Part shown: one piece after another, positions 18,525-27,872 of the stretch | Layout: each line of letters starts with the position of its first letter | How positions within the stretch are numbered: position 1 is the first letter of the stretch | Assembly (NCBI GenBank): GCA_039801505.1 | Contig: JBDRUV010000002.1 | Coordinates: 62,001 to 126,000 of the forward strand | Origin: a candidate division WOR-3 bacterium | GTDB taxonomy: Bacteria; Hydrothermota; Tepidihabitantia; Tepidihabitantales; CAIPLT01 | Reading direction: 5' to 3' | DNA length: 64,000 nt | Position numbers and translations under genes: made by a program | The notes under the pieces: generated by a model | Databases searched by the model: none | The model's input: only the letters and a program-made list of their open reading frames with translations | Told to the model about the DNA's origin: nothing

Positions 18525-19793
18525 ATGAAAAACCAGCACAGCCTAATTGAATTTGGCGTTCTATTTGTTCTTTGTACAGGCTGCATATATATTTTTAATT
18601 TAGGATTGTCAAAAGACATATTGATTATTGCGGGAATTATTTGGGGAATAATTGTTTTTTGGAGTTATATTTTTGGAGAATATTCTAGTTTTTTAAGGCC
18701 ACATTTCGGAATCAATTTAAAGACGCAAAAAATTTTTTTGTTTACTGTGCTTACAATTCTTATTCTACGTAGTGCTACGAAGAAGTTCGCTATGGTTCAC
18801 AATTATTTTGAAGCTTTCGGTGTGCTATGGATCTACATGAATTTCGCAGCTCCCTTTTTACGAATCTTTTTACAAAAGTATATACCGAAACCAATAATTT
18901 TTGTAACTAGTAATAGTGTCCCACCGTTTCACCTGTTCTGGAAAAGTGCCAGAAAATTGACATTTGAAAAGTTTTTAGAACTTTTAGTAAATTCCTGTTT
19001 TGAGGACTTAAATAAAAATTATTTTGTAGTTGTCGAGAGTAAGCACTTAAACGAACAAATTAAAGGTATCGATGCTCGAAAAAAGGGATTGTATAAACTT
19101 GTTATTATTAAAAATAAAAGTTTCATTAATTATCTTTTCGACACGCACATAAAAAACATAGAACCTGCGCCAATGGAGTCTTCTGAATATCGATTAAAGA
19201 GAATTATCGACTATACTTTGGCGATAATCGGATTATTGCTACTTTTACCCGTGTTTTTAGTTATAAGCCTGTGCATAAAATTAGAGAGTCCTGGAGGTGT
19301 CTTTTATCGTCACAAACGGTTGGGCATACATATGCGCACATTTAATCTTTATAAATTTCGAACAATGTATGTAGATGCAGATAAAATACTAAATGATCTT
19401 TTGCAAAACAATCCACGTTTTCGTAAGGAATTTGAAACCACCTTTAAGTTGCGCAAAGATCCTCGAGTAACAAGAATCGGAAGAATTTTGCGTAAATTAA
19501 GTCTTGACGAACTACCCCAACTAATAAACGTTTTAAAGGGGGAAATAAGTTTAGTAGGACCTCGCCCAATTGTTAAAGAAGAGATCCCATATTATCAAAA
19601 AATTTCCCTTGATTTGTTTACGGTTTTACCGGGTCTTTCAGGGTTATGGCAAATTTCAGGAAGATCCGACACGAGTTATAATGAACGTGTAAGACTCGAC
19701 ACCGAATACGCAAAAACATGGTCACTTTGGAGCGACTTAAAAATCATGTTTAAAACCCTACCTATTATTATTTCCGGCCGGGGTGCTTATTAA
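18525..19793 (+). CDS. Exopolysaccharide polyprenyl glycosylphosphotransferase (WcaJ/PglC family)
   Basis: Transfers a sugar-1-phosphate to undecaprenyl phosphate, the first committed step in surface glycan assembly. The 422-residue protein has about four N-terminal membrane helices (residues 5-125), a variable region without the usual Rossmann signature, and the catalytic bacterial sugar transferase domain from about 225. That domain has the re-entrant helix RIIDYTLAIIGLLLLLPVFL, then VFYRHKRLGIHMRTFNLYKF and DELPQLINVLKGEISLVGPR, ending with LPGLSGLWQISGRS. An AGGTGAG ribosome site precedes ATG 18525. The sugar is not predictable. Confidence 0.92.
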   Translation: MKNQHSLIEFGVLFVLCTGCIYIFNLGLSKDILIIAGIIWGIIVFWSYIFGEYSSFLRPHFGINLKTQKIFLFTVLTILILRSATKKFAMVHNYFEAFGVLWIYMNFAAPFLRIFLQKYIPKPIIFVTSNSVPPFHLFWKSARKLTFEKFLELLVNSCFEDLNKNYFVVVESKHLNEQIKGIDARKKGLYKLVIIKNKSFINYLFDTHIKNIEPAPMESSEYRLKRIIDYTLAIIGLLLLLPVFLVISLCIKLESPGGVFYRHKRLGIHMRTFNLYKFRTMYVDADKILNDLLQNNPRFRKEFETTFKLRKDPRVTRIGRILRKLSLDELPQLINVLKGEISLVGPRPIVKEEIPYYQKISLDLFTVLPGLSGLWQISGRSDTSYNERVRLDTEYAKTWSLWSDLKIMFKTLPIIISGRGAY

Positions 19794-19797
19794 ACTT

Positions 19798-20706
19798 ATG
19801 ATTATTGATCAAACAGATGTAGCGATAATTAGGTCGTTAGAGATCAATGGTTTCTTACCCGAGGTACAAATAAAAGAACTTAATATTTCGGAGGAGGAGT
19901 TAAATAAAAGAATAAATGTATTAAAAAAGCATGGGGTTATTTCTGGTTTTAAGGGCGTAATATTCGTTCCGAAGTATTTAGGGGGGCAGTGGTCGTTTTG
20001 TTGTATTTTTGCTTATGCTCGTAATCGCGGAACCGTCTTAAAGGAGATTTGTTCTTCCCTGCCTTATGTTACTGAGATTTGGTTAAATACTAATGTGCCA
20101 GCTGAGTGTGGACACAATTTAGCCTTATTATTTTATTCTCAAAATGTCGAACAAGAAGTTGAATTACTAAGAAGGATAAAAGAAATTTCATTGTTATCAT
20201 GGCAGGTAATTCTTAAATATGAATTTCCAGCCCCATGTCTACTAACAGCTGATGAAAAAACTGTTCTCATGGCGATTTTAGATCAACCCGATGCATCGAC
20301 TGAGATATGGGCTAAAACTTGTAAAATTAATAGAAGATGGCTCGGATCTGAAGTTAATTCGCTGTTACGATGGAGAGAAAATCCTGATGGAATTATTCAA
20401 ATTTTGCCTGAAGTTAAATTTACTCAAGCGGAGAATTTCGCACATTGTCATTTTATCCTCGAGTGTAAAAAAAATGTAGAAATGGTTTTCGAAGAATTGA
20501 GCGTGTCAGGTTTTAAACCTATAATACCGCTGAATACCGGATTTCAGAAATATTTTCAATTAGAAAACGACATTTGGGGGTTGGCTGACCTTTCGTTCAA
20601 GATTAGACATTTAAATAGTTTTAATGAAATAAAACTCCGAGGATTAGTGATTGCAGAAGAAAAACGGATAGCTGCCGACTGGGCACGTAATCTACTTCAA
20701 CAATAA
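19798..20706 (+). CDS. Lrp/AsnC-like protein with two HTH halves
   Basis: A 302-residue protein from ATG 19798 (GTG 19783 is a possible longer start overlapping the previous gene). The N-terminus resembles an AsnC-type winged HTH (IDQTDVAIIRSLEINGF, then LNISEEELNKRINVLKKHGV). A sensor-like alpha/beta segment follows (GGQWSFCCIFAYAR). A second HTH-like block begins near residue 160 (LTADEKTVLMAILDQP), again followed by an alpha/beta segment. This is a tandem duplication of the Lrp layout, as in the heme-pathway NirD/AhbA-AhbB group and some archaeal regulators. The metallo-hydrolase gene 12 bases downstream is a likely co-transcribed partner. Confidence 0.65.
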   Translation: MIIDQTDVAIIRSLEINGFLPEVQIKELNISEEELNKRINVLKKHGVISGFKGVIFVPKYLGGQWSFCCIFAYARNRGTVLKEICSSLPYVTEIWLNTNVPAECGHNLALLFYSQNVEQEVELLRRIKEISLLSWQVILKYEFPAPCLLTADEKTVLMAILDQPDASTEIWAKTCKINRRWLGSEVNSLLRWRENPDGIIQILPEVKFTQAENFAHCHFILECKKNVEMVFEELSVSGFKPIIPLNTGFQKYFQLENDIWGLADLSFKIRHLNSFNEIKLRGLVIAEEKRIAADWARNLLQQ

Positions 20707-20718
20707 GCTATTGCTTTT

Positions 20719-21534
20719 ATGAGAGCGATAACAGCAGGCGATAAAAACAAGCCAGACACGAATTTTATAGTTTTTTTGGGCACGGGAGGCGCTAGATTCG
20801 TTGTATCAAAACAATTAAGAGCAACAGGTGGAATTTGGTTTTCATTAAATCATACTAATTTTATCGTTGATCCCGGACCAGGAGCTTTAGTACTGGCAAT
20901 TAATTCTAAGCACAACCTGAAACCAGAAACATTGGATGCGATTTTAATATCCCACAAGCATATCGATCACTCTAATGACGTTAACGTTATGATAGAAGCC
21001 ATGACGTGTGGAGGCATAAAAAAGCGAGGTGTTCTTTTGTGCCCTCAAGAAGTTGTTGAAGGAGAGGATCGAGTTGTTTTACCATACTTGAAAAATTATT
21101 TGCAAGAAATTGTTATTCTTAAAGAAGGCATGGTGCACCAGATTAATCAAATTGAAGTCTTTACCCCAATTAGGCACAAACATCCCGGTGAAGTATACGG
21201 TTTTTTGTTCGGGTTTTTTCTTAATGAAAACAATAAAATAAAAATAGCTTATATTGCAGATACAAAATATTTCGATCAACTTACTACCTTGTATAAAGCA
21301 GACGTTATGATTTTTAACGTTATTAAACTAGAAAGGTCTGATTTAGAGCATCTTTCTGTTGAAGATGTTAAGATGATTATAAAAAAAGCAATGCCCAAAT
21401 TGGCAATTTTAACCCATTTTGGTATGACATTGTTGAAAGCCAAGCCTCACAAGATTGCAGAGTCTTTAAGTGGTGAATTAGAAATTAAAGTCGTTGCCGC
21501 CTATGATGGCATGAAAATAAATCTTGATATTTAA
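20719..21534 (+). CDS. Metallo-beta-lactamase fold hydrolase
   Basis: A 271-residue MBL-fold enzyme. It has VFLGTGGARFVVSKQLRATGG at the N-terminus, the metal motif HxHxDH as SHKHIDHSNDV (about residues 78-88), a further metal ligand His in IRHKHPGEVYG, Asp in YIADTKYFD and the final His in LAILTHFGMT. Order and spacing resemble RNase Z/phosphodiesterase-like and UlaG-like members, but the substrate cannot be assigned. It follows the Lrp-like gene closely and precedes mutL. Confidence 0.82.
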   Translation: MRAITAGDKNKPDTNFIVFLGTGGARFVVSKQLRATGGIWFSLNHTNFIVDPGPGALVLAINSKHNLKPETLDAILISHKHIDHSNDVNVMIEAMTCGGIKKRGVLLCPQEVVEGEDRVVLPYLKNYLQEIVILKEGMVHQINQIEVFTPIRHKHPGEVYGFLFGFFLNENNKIKIAYIADTKYFDQLTTLYKADVMIFNVIKLERSDLEHLSVEDVKMIIKKAMPKLAILTHFGMTLLKAKPHKIAESLSGELEIKVVAAYDGMKINLDI

Positions 21535-21552
21535 AAAACTTCTGTTTATAAT
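21524..21552 (+). promoter_or_regulatory. Promoter of mutL-miaA
   Basis: TTGATA (21524-21529), 17 bases, TATAAT (21547-21552). The -35 box lies inside the end of the upstream gene. It predicts a leader of about 20 bases before ATG 21581 without a clear Shine-Dalgarno sequence. Confidence 0.6.
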
Positions 21553-21580
21553 TATTTTCCCAAGATAATATAAATAATTT

Positions 21581-23179
21581 ATGGCTAAAATCAAAGTCTT
21601 ACAAGAAGATGTAGTACGAAAAATTGCCGCGGGCGAGGTAATTATTCGTCCAGTATCAGTAGTAAAAGAGTTAATTGAAAATTCACTAGATGCTCACGCA
21701 CAAAAAATTTCCGTTGAATTAAAAAACGGCGGGAAGGACTTGATTAAAGTAATAGATGATGGGGAAGGTATGTCGCGCGAAGATGTTAGGTTAGCAATTT
21801 CCAGACACGCAACAAGCAAGATTACCTCGATTGATGATTTACTAAAATTAAGAACTTATGGATTTCGTGGCGAAGCATTAGCAAGCATCGCGGCCGTGTC
21901 AAGACTTAAAATTGAAACCAACGATAATGATGTATATTCAACCGGAACTTACATTTTGGTTGAAGGCGGCGAGATCAAAGAGATTAAAGAAATTTCTCGT
22001 ACCCGCGGCACGACAGTAACAGTAGAAACTCTATTTTATAATCTTCCGGTGCGACGAAATTTTTTGAAATCGGATAGTTATGAGTTAAAACTTATTGTAG
22101 AACTTGTAGCCGTATATACTATCGCACATCCTCAATTACATTTCACATTAATTTCCGACGGCAAAGAACTTTTTACACTCCCTAGGGTCCAGACATATAA
22201 AGATCGATTGAAATATTTTGTAGACAAGCCAACATTTAGTAATTTAATTGAATTTAAGTACTCTAACCCATTGCTTAGTTTTTTTGGTGTAATATCTTTA
22301 CCCGAAGCAGCAAAAAATTACGCCGAGATTCAGCAGATTTATTTTAATTTACGACCAGTTAAAAACCGAACGGCAAGCAAAGCAATATATGACGGCTACG
22401 CCGGCCGACTTATGGGACGCAATCCCTCCTTTGTGGTGTTTTTTGAGACTGATCCAAAAAATTTAGATGTGAATATCCATCCCACTAAAACAGAAGTGCG
22501 GTTTACTGATGAAAAATTTTTGTACGATTTCGTGTCCCAGGCCATAAAAAAGACACTTGGACTAAAAGATCGGGAAGAATTACCGGAAAACTTATTATAT
22601 CAAGACCAAATAAATTTTACGGAAAACAGGCGATTAGAGTTTTGGCAATTGCATGGAACTTATATTTTCGCTCAAATTCCATCGGGTTATTGTATTATTG
22701 ATCAGCATGCAGCATCGGAGCGAATTATTTTTGAAGACATATTAAAAAAAGATGAACCAGTTAAAACCCAAGGATTACTTTTTCCAATAATCTTGGAATT
22801 GTCACCCGAGGAATTCGTAATTTACGAGGAAATTAAGGCTATTTTAAGTAGTCTTGGAATTGAAAGTAAGGCGTTTAGTAATTTCTCGGTTGTAATCGAA
22901 GCGGTTCCCGCCAATAGTAATTTATCAAAAGAAGACTTAAAGGAATTTTTTGCAGAACTTGCTCATGGTGATCGTCAAGAAATTACTCAGAAAGAAGTGA
23001 TTGCACAAAAGGTTGCTTGTAAGTGTGCAATAAAAGCTAATCAAATACTTTCTCAAGCAGAAATTGAAACGTTAATTAATAGGCTGTTTGCTTGTCGTGA
23101 CCCGTACTTCTGTCCCCACGGTCGTCCAACCGTTATTAAAATAACCCGCGAAGAATTAGATCGCAAGTTCGGTCGTTAG
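21581..23179 (+). CDS. mutL: DNA mismatch repair protein MutL (endonuclease type)
   Basis: MutL couples mismatch recognition to strand incision. The GHKL ATPase domain has IAAGEVIIRPVSVVKELIEN, DDGEGMS and YGFRGEALASIAAVSRL. The C-terminal domain carries the nickase motif DQHAASERIIFE (residues 374-385, the DQHA-x2-E-x4-E pattern), the ACKCAIKA segment and CPHGRP, so strand cleavage activity is expected. At 532 residues it is short because the linker between domains is only about 30 residues. mutS is not in the window. miaA follows after 10 bases, a common pairing. Confidence 0.96.
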   Translation: MAKIKVLQEDVVRKIAAGEVIIRPVSVVKELIENSLDAHAQKISVELKNGGKDLIKVIDDGEGMSREDVRLAISRHATSKITSIDDLLKLRTYGFRGEALASIAAVSRLKIETNDNDVYSTGTYILVEGGEIKEIKEISRTRGTTVTVETLFYNLPVRRNFLKSDSYELKLIVELVAVYTIAHPQLHFTLISDGKELFTLPRVQTYKDRLKYFVDKPTFSNLIEFKYSNPLLSFFGVISLPEAAKNYAEIQQIYFNLRPVKNRTASKAIYDGYAGRLMGRNPSFVVFFETDPKNLDVNIHPTKTEVRFTDEKFLYDFVSQAIKKTLGLKDREELPENLLYQDQINFTENRRLEFWQLHGTYIFAQIPSGYCIIDQHAASERIIFEDILKKDEPVKTQGLLFPIILELSPEEFVIYEEIKAILSSLGIESKAFSNFSVVIEAVPANSNLSKEDLKEFFAELAHGDRQEITQKEVIAQKVACKCAIKANQILSQAEIETLINRLFACRDPYFCPHGRPTVIKITREELDRKFGR

Positions 23180-23189
23180 CAACATATCA

Positions 23190-24110
23190 ATGAAAATATT
23201 TGCTCTAGTTGGCCCCACAGGCGTCGGTAAAACTGCAATTAGTATTAACTTAGCCCGAAAATACAATATAGAAATAATTTCGGTCGATTCCAGACAGATC
23301 TATAAACACTTAGACATCGGTACCGCTAAACCTCCCGCAGAAATTCGAAGGACGATAAAATTCCATATGATAGATATTATCGACGTCGACAAAATATTTT
23401 CAGCTGGCGAGTTTGCTCGAGAATGCAAAAAATTAATTTATGCATTAAGTAAAGCTGGACGAAATTTTATTTTGGTTGGGGGATCTGGACTATATTTCAA
23501 GGCACTTTTTGAGCCTCTTTTTGAATCTCCGCCACGGGATCTTGGACTTAGAGAAAAACTTGCCCAGGTGCCAACGGAGCAATTGCATGCCAAACTTCAA
23601 AAAATTGATCCAGTTTGGGCTGATCGCATTTCTCCTCACGACCGCCAACGAATTATAAGGGCATTAGAAATCTATGAACAAACCCAGCGACCAATCTCGT
23701 ATCATATTACGCGTAAAGTAAACAGCGAATTTGTTCCATATTATGTTGGGATTACAATGAACAGGGTAAGACTATATCAGTTGATAAACCAGCGTTTTGA
23801 TGATATGATAAGTAAGGGGCTGATAAACGAGATTCAAACAATTTTAAAAATGGGATATTCAGAAAATCTAAACGCGTTAAAAAGTATCGGGTATAAAGAA
23901 ATTATAGGATATTTACAGGGCAAGTATTCGCTACAAGAGGCGATTCGCCTTGCGAAAAGAAACTCACGAATGTATGCAAAAAGGCAACTTACTTGGTTTA
24001 AACGAATGCCTGGGATTAGGTGGATTGAATATACTAACTTAGAAGAAACCACAGAGCGAGTTGCATACGAATACGAAAAATATTTAAGCGAACGAGAAAT
24101 GAATAATTGA
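23190..24110 (+). CDS. miaA: tRNA dimethylallyltransferase
   Basis: Adds a dimethylallyl group to N6 of A37 in tRNAs that read U-starting codons. The 306-residue protein has the P-loop LVGPTGVGKTAISINLA, the substrate motif IISVDSRQIYKHLDIGTAKP, FHMIDIIDVDKIFSAGEFA and GGSGLYFKAL. The C-terminal part carries IGYKEIIGYLQGKYSLQEA and RNSRMYAKRQLTWFKR. Length and motif order are typical. It probably shares the mutL transcript. Confidence 0.97.
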   Translation: MKIFALVGPTGVGKTAISINLARKYNIEIISVDSRQIYKHLDIGTAKPPAEIRRTIKFHMIDIIDVDKIFSAGEFARECKKLIYALSKAGRNFILVGGSGLYFKALFEPLFESPPRDLGLREKLAQVPTEQLHAKLQKIDPVWADRISPHDRQRIIRALEIYEQTQRPISYHITRKVNSEFVPYYVGITMNRVRLYQLINQRFDDMISKGLINEIQTILKMGYSENLNALKSIGYKEIIGYLQGKYSLQEAIRLAKRNSRMYAKRQLTWFKRMPGIRWIEYTNLEETTERVAYEYEKYLSEREMNN

Positions 24111-24134
24111 CTTTCGCCGAAGTTTTGATAAAGT
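24107..24134 (+). promoter_or_regulatory. Promoter giving a leaderless mRNA for the 24142 gene
   Basis: TTGACT (24107-24112), 16 bases, TAAAGT (24129-24134). Seven bases later comes the GTG start at 24142, so the predicted transcript begins at the start codon. The -10 match is only four of six. Confidence 0.45.
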
Positions 24135-24141
24135 TAATTAA

Positions 24142-24660
24142 GTGATTGCCTGTTTACTTGTATCAGCAGTTTTATTTCAAAATATCGCAGTATCAGTCGG
24201 TTTTGGTCCAGCAGTATGGACCGGAAAGATGTTTGACAATTATTGTGTGGGCAATGATATTTCTTTTAGCGCATCCTGGAAAACCATTGAATTGGATTAC
24301 ACCAACGCTAATTTCATCGGCCGCACAACCGTGAACGATAGGATTTCTTCCTGGCAAATCGGTGTTACTTTTTATAAAAATATTTTACAAAATAACAGAA
24401 GAACATTTCAGATGGGAATTGGAACGGCCTATTGGATAATTAATCGTAGTTACAATACAGCACACGAAAAAGGAGGTTTATTAGGGCTTAAATACACACT
24501 AAATTTCGAGTTCCCCTTGTCAGGTAAAAAGATGATTGCGCTTACGACAAGAATAGCAATCAATGAGCTCTTAGAATCTAGAATATGTAATTCTTTACTG
24601 CTGATACATTCTCAAACCTTATTAATTACTAACGTGGGCATTAAATTAAAACTTAAATGA
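24142..24660 (+). CDS. Hypothetical envelope protein, possible small outer-membrane beta-barrel
   Basis: Not a family I recognise. The 172-residue product begins with a hydrophobic signal-like stretch (LLVSAVLFQNIAVSVGFG), then alternates polar and hydrophobic residues with many aromatics (SFSASWKTIELDYTN, WQIGVTFYKNI, FQMGIGTAYWII, LKYTLNFEFPL) and ends in an amphipathic strand (NVGIKLKLK). This is the look of an 8-stranded outer-membrane barrel. GTG 24142 is chosen because a promoter ends just before it. The stop overlaps the next gene (ATGA), a predicted lipoprotein. Confidence 0.55.
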   Translation: MIACLLVSAVLFQNIAVSVGFGPAVWTGKMFDNYCVGNDISFSASWKTIELDYTNANFIGRTTVNDRISSWQIGVTFYKNILQNNRRTFQMGIGTAYWIINRSYNTAHEKGGLLGLKYTLNFEFPLSGKKMIALTTRIAINELLESRICNSLLLIHSQTLLITNVGIKLKLK

Positions 24661-25295
24661 AATCTGTAACAACCAAGGTAACTTTAATTTTATGCTTCCT
24701 TTTAATGTATGCGTGTAATTGTGACAATTGGATTTTATACCGGGCTACTTCAGAATATTTTCCACTTTCTGTTGGCAACCGATGGGTTTATAAAAAAGGG
24801 GATGAACTTCGATTTGTTGAAGTGTGCAGTGAAACGATAATCGGCGGTTATTCGGCTTTTGTTATTAGAAACAATTTTCAAGACGAGTTTTGGAAAATAA
24901 ACGAAGGACGAATAGAAAAGTTAATACAGCGATACATTATAATTGCCGGTAATGAATATTTACTAAAGAGACGGTGGGGTATACGGTACCAGATACCACT
25001 TATTTGGGGGAACCACTGGAATGACTACGAACGAGATTCTATTAATGTACTGGGGCAAAATTACTCTTTTGAATATGTTGCTAACTGGCAAATCGTTGGA
25101 TGCGAAGACGTGATTACACCTGCGGGTAGTTTTATAGAATCGTATCGACTAGACTTTTTTGAAGAAATAACCATAAATGGCGAGCACGAAATCTATCAAG
25201 GTTCTGAATGGTTGGCACCGAATGTCGGGTTGGTTAAAAGGGTAATTAATGGCCAAGAAGAACTATTAATTGATTACACAATTGTCAACAAATAG
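24657..25295 (+). CDS. Hypothetical lipoprotein
   Basis: A 212-residue protein with a lipoprotein signal peptide: basic start, hydrophobic core and lipobox LMYAC with Cys20 as the lipidation site. The mature part opens with YFPLSVGNRWVYKKGD, a pattern common to uncharacterised secreted beta-rich proteins, and ends with a TPAGSFIESYRLDFF-type segment. No enzymatic motif is visible. It overlaps the upstream barrel-like gene, so the two may work together in the outer membrane. Confidence 0.7.
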   Translation: MKSVTTKVTLILCFLLMYACNCDNWILYRATSEYFPLSVGNRWVYKKGDELRFVEVCSETIIGGYSAFVIRNNFQDEFWKINEGRIEKLIQRYIIIAGNEYLLKRRWGIRYQIPLIWGNHWNDYERDSINVLGQNYSFEYVANWQIVGCEDVITPAGSFIESYRLDFFEEITINGEHEIYQGSEWLAPNVGLVKRVINGQEELLIDYTIVNK

Positions 25296-25314
25296 AAATG
25301 GTTAAATTTACGAG

Positions 25315-26601
25315 ATGACATTAAACATGAATTATTTTCAATTTATTACAATTCTAGTTTTTATTTCAGTGTACATAACAATAATTGTCTTCCATCATTT
25401 CCGAGTATGGGCCGTATCGTTAGGAATATTATTATTGATCGGTTTAAAAATTTTAGAACCTAAAGACATTTTTATTTATATAGATTGGAATGTACTAGGT
25501 GTTTTAATTGGAACAAGTATTGTTGCCGAACTTTTTATTCAATCGCGAATTCCAGCGTATTTGGCTGAGCGTCTTGTTGATCGAACTCAAAACTTACTTT
25601 CGGCATTGCTTGTTTTATCTTCATTTACGGGAATTCTTTCGGCATTTATTGAGAATGTTTCTACAACTTTAATAATGGCTCCGATCGCTTTCGAAATTGC
25701 AACAAAACAGAAAACATCACCGGTTCCGTTTGTATTAGGAATCTGTTTATCATCAAATCTTCAAGGTACTGCAACATTAGTTGGCGATCCTCCCAGCATG
25801 ATTTTAGCGGCACATGCTAATATGAGTTTTAATGATTTTTTTATTTTTAATGGCAAACCGGGACTGTTTTTTGCCGTTCAAGTTGGAGCGTTAGCGTCTT
25901 TAGGAGTTTTATACCTTTTATACCGTAACACCAATAAACCTTTAATTCCTATTACACCCGAACGAGTGGTTAGCTGGATCCCGGGGGTTATTTTAATGCT
26001 TTTAATATTATCTTTAGTTGTTGCTTCATTTTTTAAAAGCAAAACAGGTAACATTGCTGGTTTTATTTGTCTGGCCTACGCTATCGTTTCAATTGTTTAT
26101 GTCCATGTGTCAAAAAAATTTTCTAGGGTATATGGAGTAATCAGGGGAGCTGATTTCAATACTTTGGTATTCTTAGCCGGCATTTTCGTGTTGGTCGGTG
26201 CATTACGAAAAACCGGTACTGTTCAATTGCTGGCAGACAAAATTGGTTTTCTTCTAAGGGATAATGTTTTCGTAGCTTATATTATCCTTATTTTAATTTC
26301 CTTGATTATTTCAGGCTTCATCGACAATATTCCTTATTTTACAGCGGTAGTGGGGATAATAAGTAACCTAGCAAAAACCTTTAATTATCCAATATACTTA
26401 CTTCTTTTCGGTACAATTATTGCAACAACGGTTGGTGGAAATATTACGCCAATTGGTGCAACAGCGAACGTGGTAGGAACAGGACTTTTGCGAAAAAGAG
26501 GATATTCAATAAGTTTCTGGGAGTTCATGAAAACAGGTATTCCATTCAGTTTGGTAAGTACATTTGCTGCTTCTTTATTCATATGGCTTTTCTGGCGTTA
26601 A
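25315..26601 (+). CDS. ArsB/NhaD-type (SLC13 family) anion or Na+/H+ permease
   Basis: Integral membrane protein of 428 residues with about 11 hydrophobic helices. It shows the ion transporter superfamily pattern of two similar halves: SAFIENVSTTLIMAPIAFEI in the first, SGFIDNIPYFTAVVG in the second. A conserved GNITPIGATANVVG lies near the C-terminus. These motifs are shared by ArsB, NhaD and the P-protein group, so the substrate (arsenite, sodium, dicarboxylate) is open. Neighbouring genes give no specific hint. A second ATG four codons in is possible. Confidence 0.8.
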   Translation: MTLNMNYFQFITILVFISVYITIIVFHHFRVWAVSLGILLLIGLKILEPKDIFIYIDWNVLGVLIGTSIVAELFIQSRIPAYLAERLVDRTQNLLSALLVLSSFTGILSAFIENVSTTLIMAPIAFEIATKQKTSPVPFVLGICLSSNLQGTATLVGDPPSMILAAHANMSFNDFFIFNGKPGLFFAVQVGALASLGVLYLLYRNTNKPLIPITPERVVSWIPGVILMLLILSLVVASFFKSKTGNIAGFICLAYAIVSIVYVHVSKKFSRVYGVIRGADFNTLVFLAGIFVLVGALRKTGTVQLLADKIGFLLRDNVFVAYIILILISLIISGFIDNIPYFTAVVGIISNLAKTFNYPIYLLLFGTIIATTVGGNITPIGATANVVGTGLLRKRGYSISFWEFMKTGIPFSLVSTFAASLFIWLFWR

Positions 26602-26660
26602 TTTCAAATACAATTAAACTTTTCGTTGGATTATTGGTCTAAATAGTTAGGTGTATTAAA

Positions 26661-27872
26661 ATGGTTTTTACTAATATTTTATCTTTATTTATAATAACAA
26701 CCTATGAACTTAGTTTGACTCAATGTATAGCACTAGCTAAACAATATAATCTTGAATTACAAGAAGTTAAAACCAATGTTCAAATTGTCAATTCGCAGCT
26801 GAAAGAAACATACAGTAGTTTTTATCCCGCGATCGAGGTTTCAGGTGGATATCAAACTTTTGAAGAAAAAAATTGCCAATACTCCTGGGGAATTTCAAGT
26901 CGATACACTATCTATCGGGGCGGCACAAGAATATGGAATTTAAAAATTTCCCAACTGCAGTTAAAAGATGCTAAAGAATTATACCGACAAAAGGAAAATC
27001 AAATTATTCTTCAAGTAAAACAAAATTTCTACAAAATCGTAAAATTACAGGAAACCGAAAAGCTTTTAAGACATATTTTAAATCGCCGGAGGGAAAATTT
27101 AGAACTTATAGCTCTTAATTACGAAAGCGGCCGGGAATCAGCTCTTAATCTTGAATTATCGAGAATAAATCTTGAACAAATTGAATATGAACTACAGAAA
27201 TTAAAAACAGAACTTAAATCGGCCAAATACGAACTAGCAACTTTTTTAAATTTAGCAGATACCGATTTTGTTTTGCAGAACGAAACAAAAATCGCAAAAA
27301 TTCCGAATTTAGACAGCATGATTGAAATTGCTTTGAAGAAACGACCAGAGTTGATTCGGGAAGATATTGCCGAGAAAATATATCAATTTCAATTAAAAAC
27401 CAAGTGGGCCAATTATTTACCTTTAATAAGTTTTAATTCATCATATGGAGGTAATGGACAAACGCTGCCGACATCGAGAAATACTTGGGGTGCCGGAGTG
27501 TCATTAGGGATAACATTATTTGACGGTTTTAGTCGCGAAGCCCAGATTAACGAAGTAAAATTAGCATTAAAAAATCAAAGTTATCGAAAAGAACGCACTA
27601 AGCTTAATATTATTAACGAAGTTCGGAAAGCATTTGATATGTACTTTAATGCCATACAGTATTTGGAAATAGCTAGCAGGAAAAAATCAGTACTAACTGA
27701 TGCTTATCGGCTTACCAAGTTACAATATCAACAGGGGCGTACATCATACTTTTTTTTAGAGCAAAAAGAAAATGAACTTACGCAGGCGGAGTCTGATTAT
27801 ATAAACGCCCTGTATAATTTAAACAACGCATGGGCTCAATTAATATATGCTATAGGGGGAGAAATATTATGA
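26661..27872 (+). CDS. tolC: TolC-family outer membrane efflux protein
   Basis: Outer-membrane channel of a tripartite exporter, 403 residues. It has a short signal-like N-terminus followed by LTQCIALAKQYNLELQEVKT, the classic start of the first helical hairpin. Long alpha-helical repeats follow (residues about 95-200 and 290-400), with strand segments YPAIEVSGGYQTF and LPLISFNSSYGG at the expected places. The stop overlaps the macA start (ATGA), giving a tolC-macA-macB operon. Confidence 0.9.
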   Translation: MVFTNILSLFIITTYELSLTQCIALAKQYNLELQEVKTNVQIVNSQLKETYSSFYPAIEVSGGYQTFEEKNCQYSWGISSRYTIYRGGTRIWNLKISQLQLKDAKELYRQKENQIILQVKQNFYKIVKLQETEKLLRHILNRRRENLELIALNYESGRESALNLELSRINLEQIEYELQKLKTELKSAKYELATFLNLADTDFVLQNETKIAKIPNLDSMIEIALKKRPELIREDIAEKIYQFQLKTKWANYLPLISFNSSYGGNGQTLPTSRNTWGAGVSLGITLFDGFSREAQINEVKLALKNQSYRKERTKLNIINEVRKAFDMYFNAIQYLEIASRKKSVLTDAYRLTKLQYQQGRTSYFFLEQKENELTQAESDYINALYNLNNAWAQLIYAIGGEIL

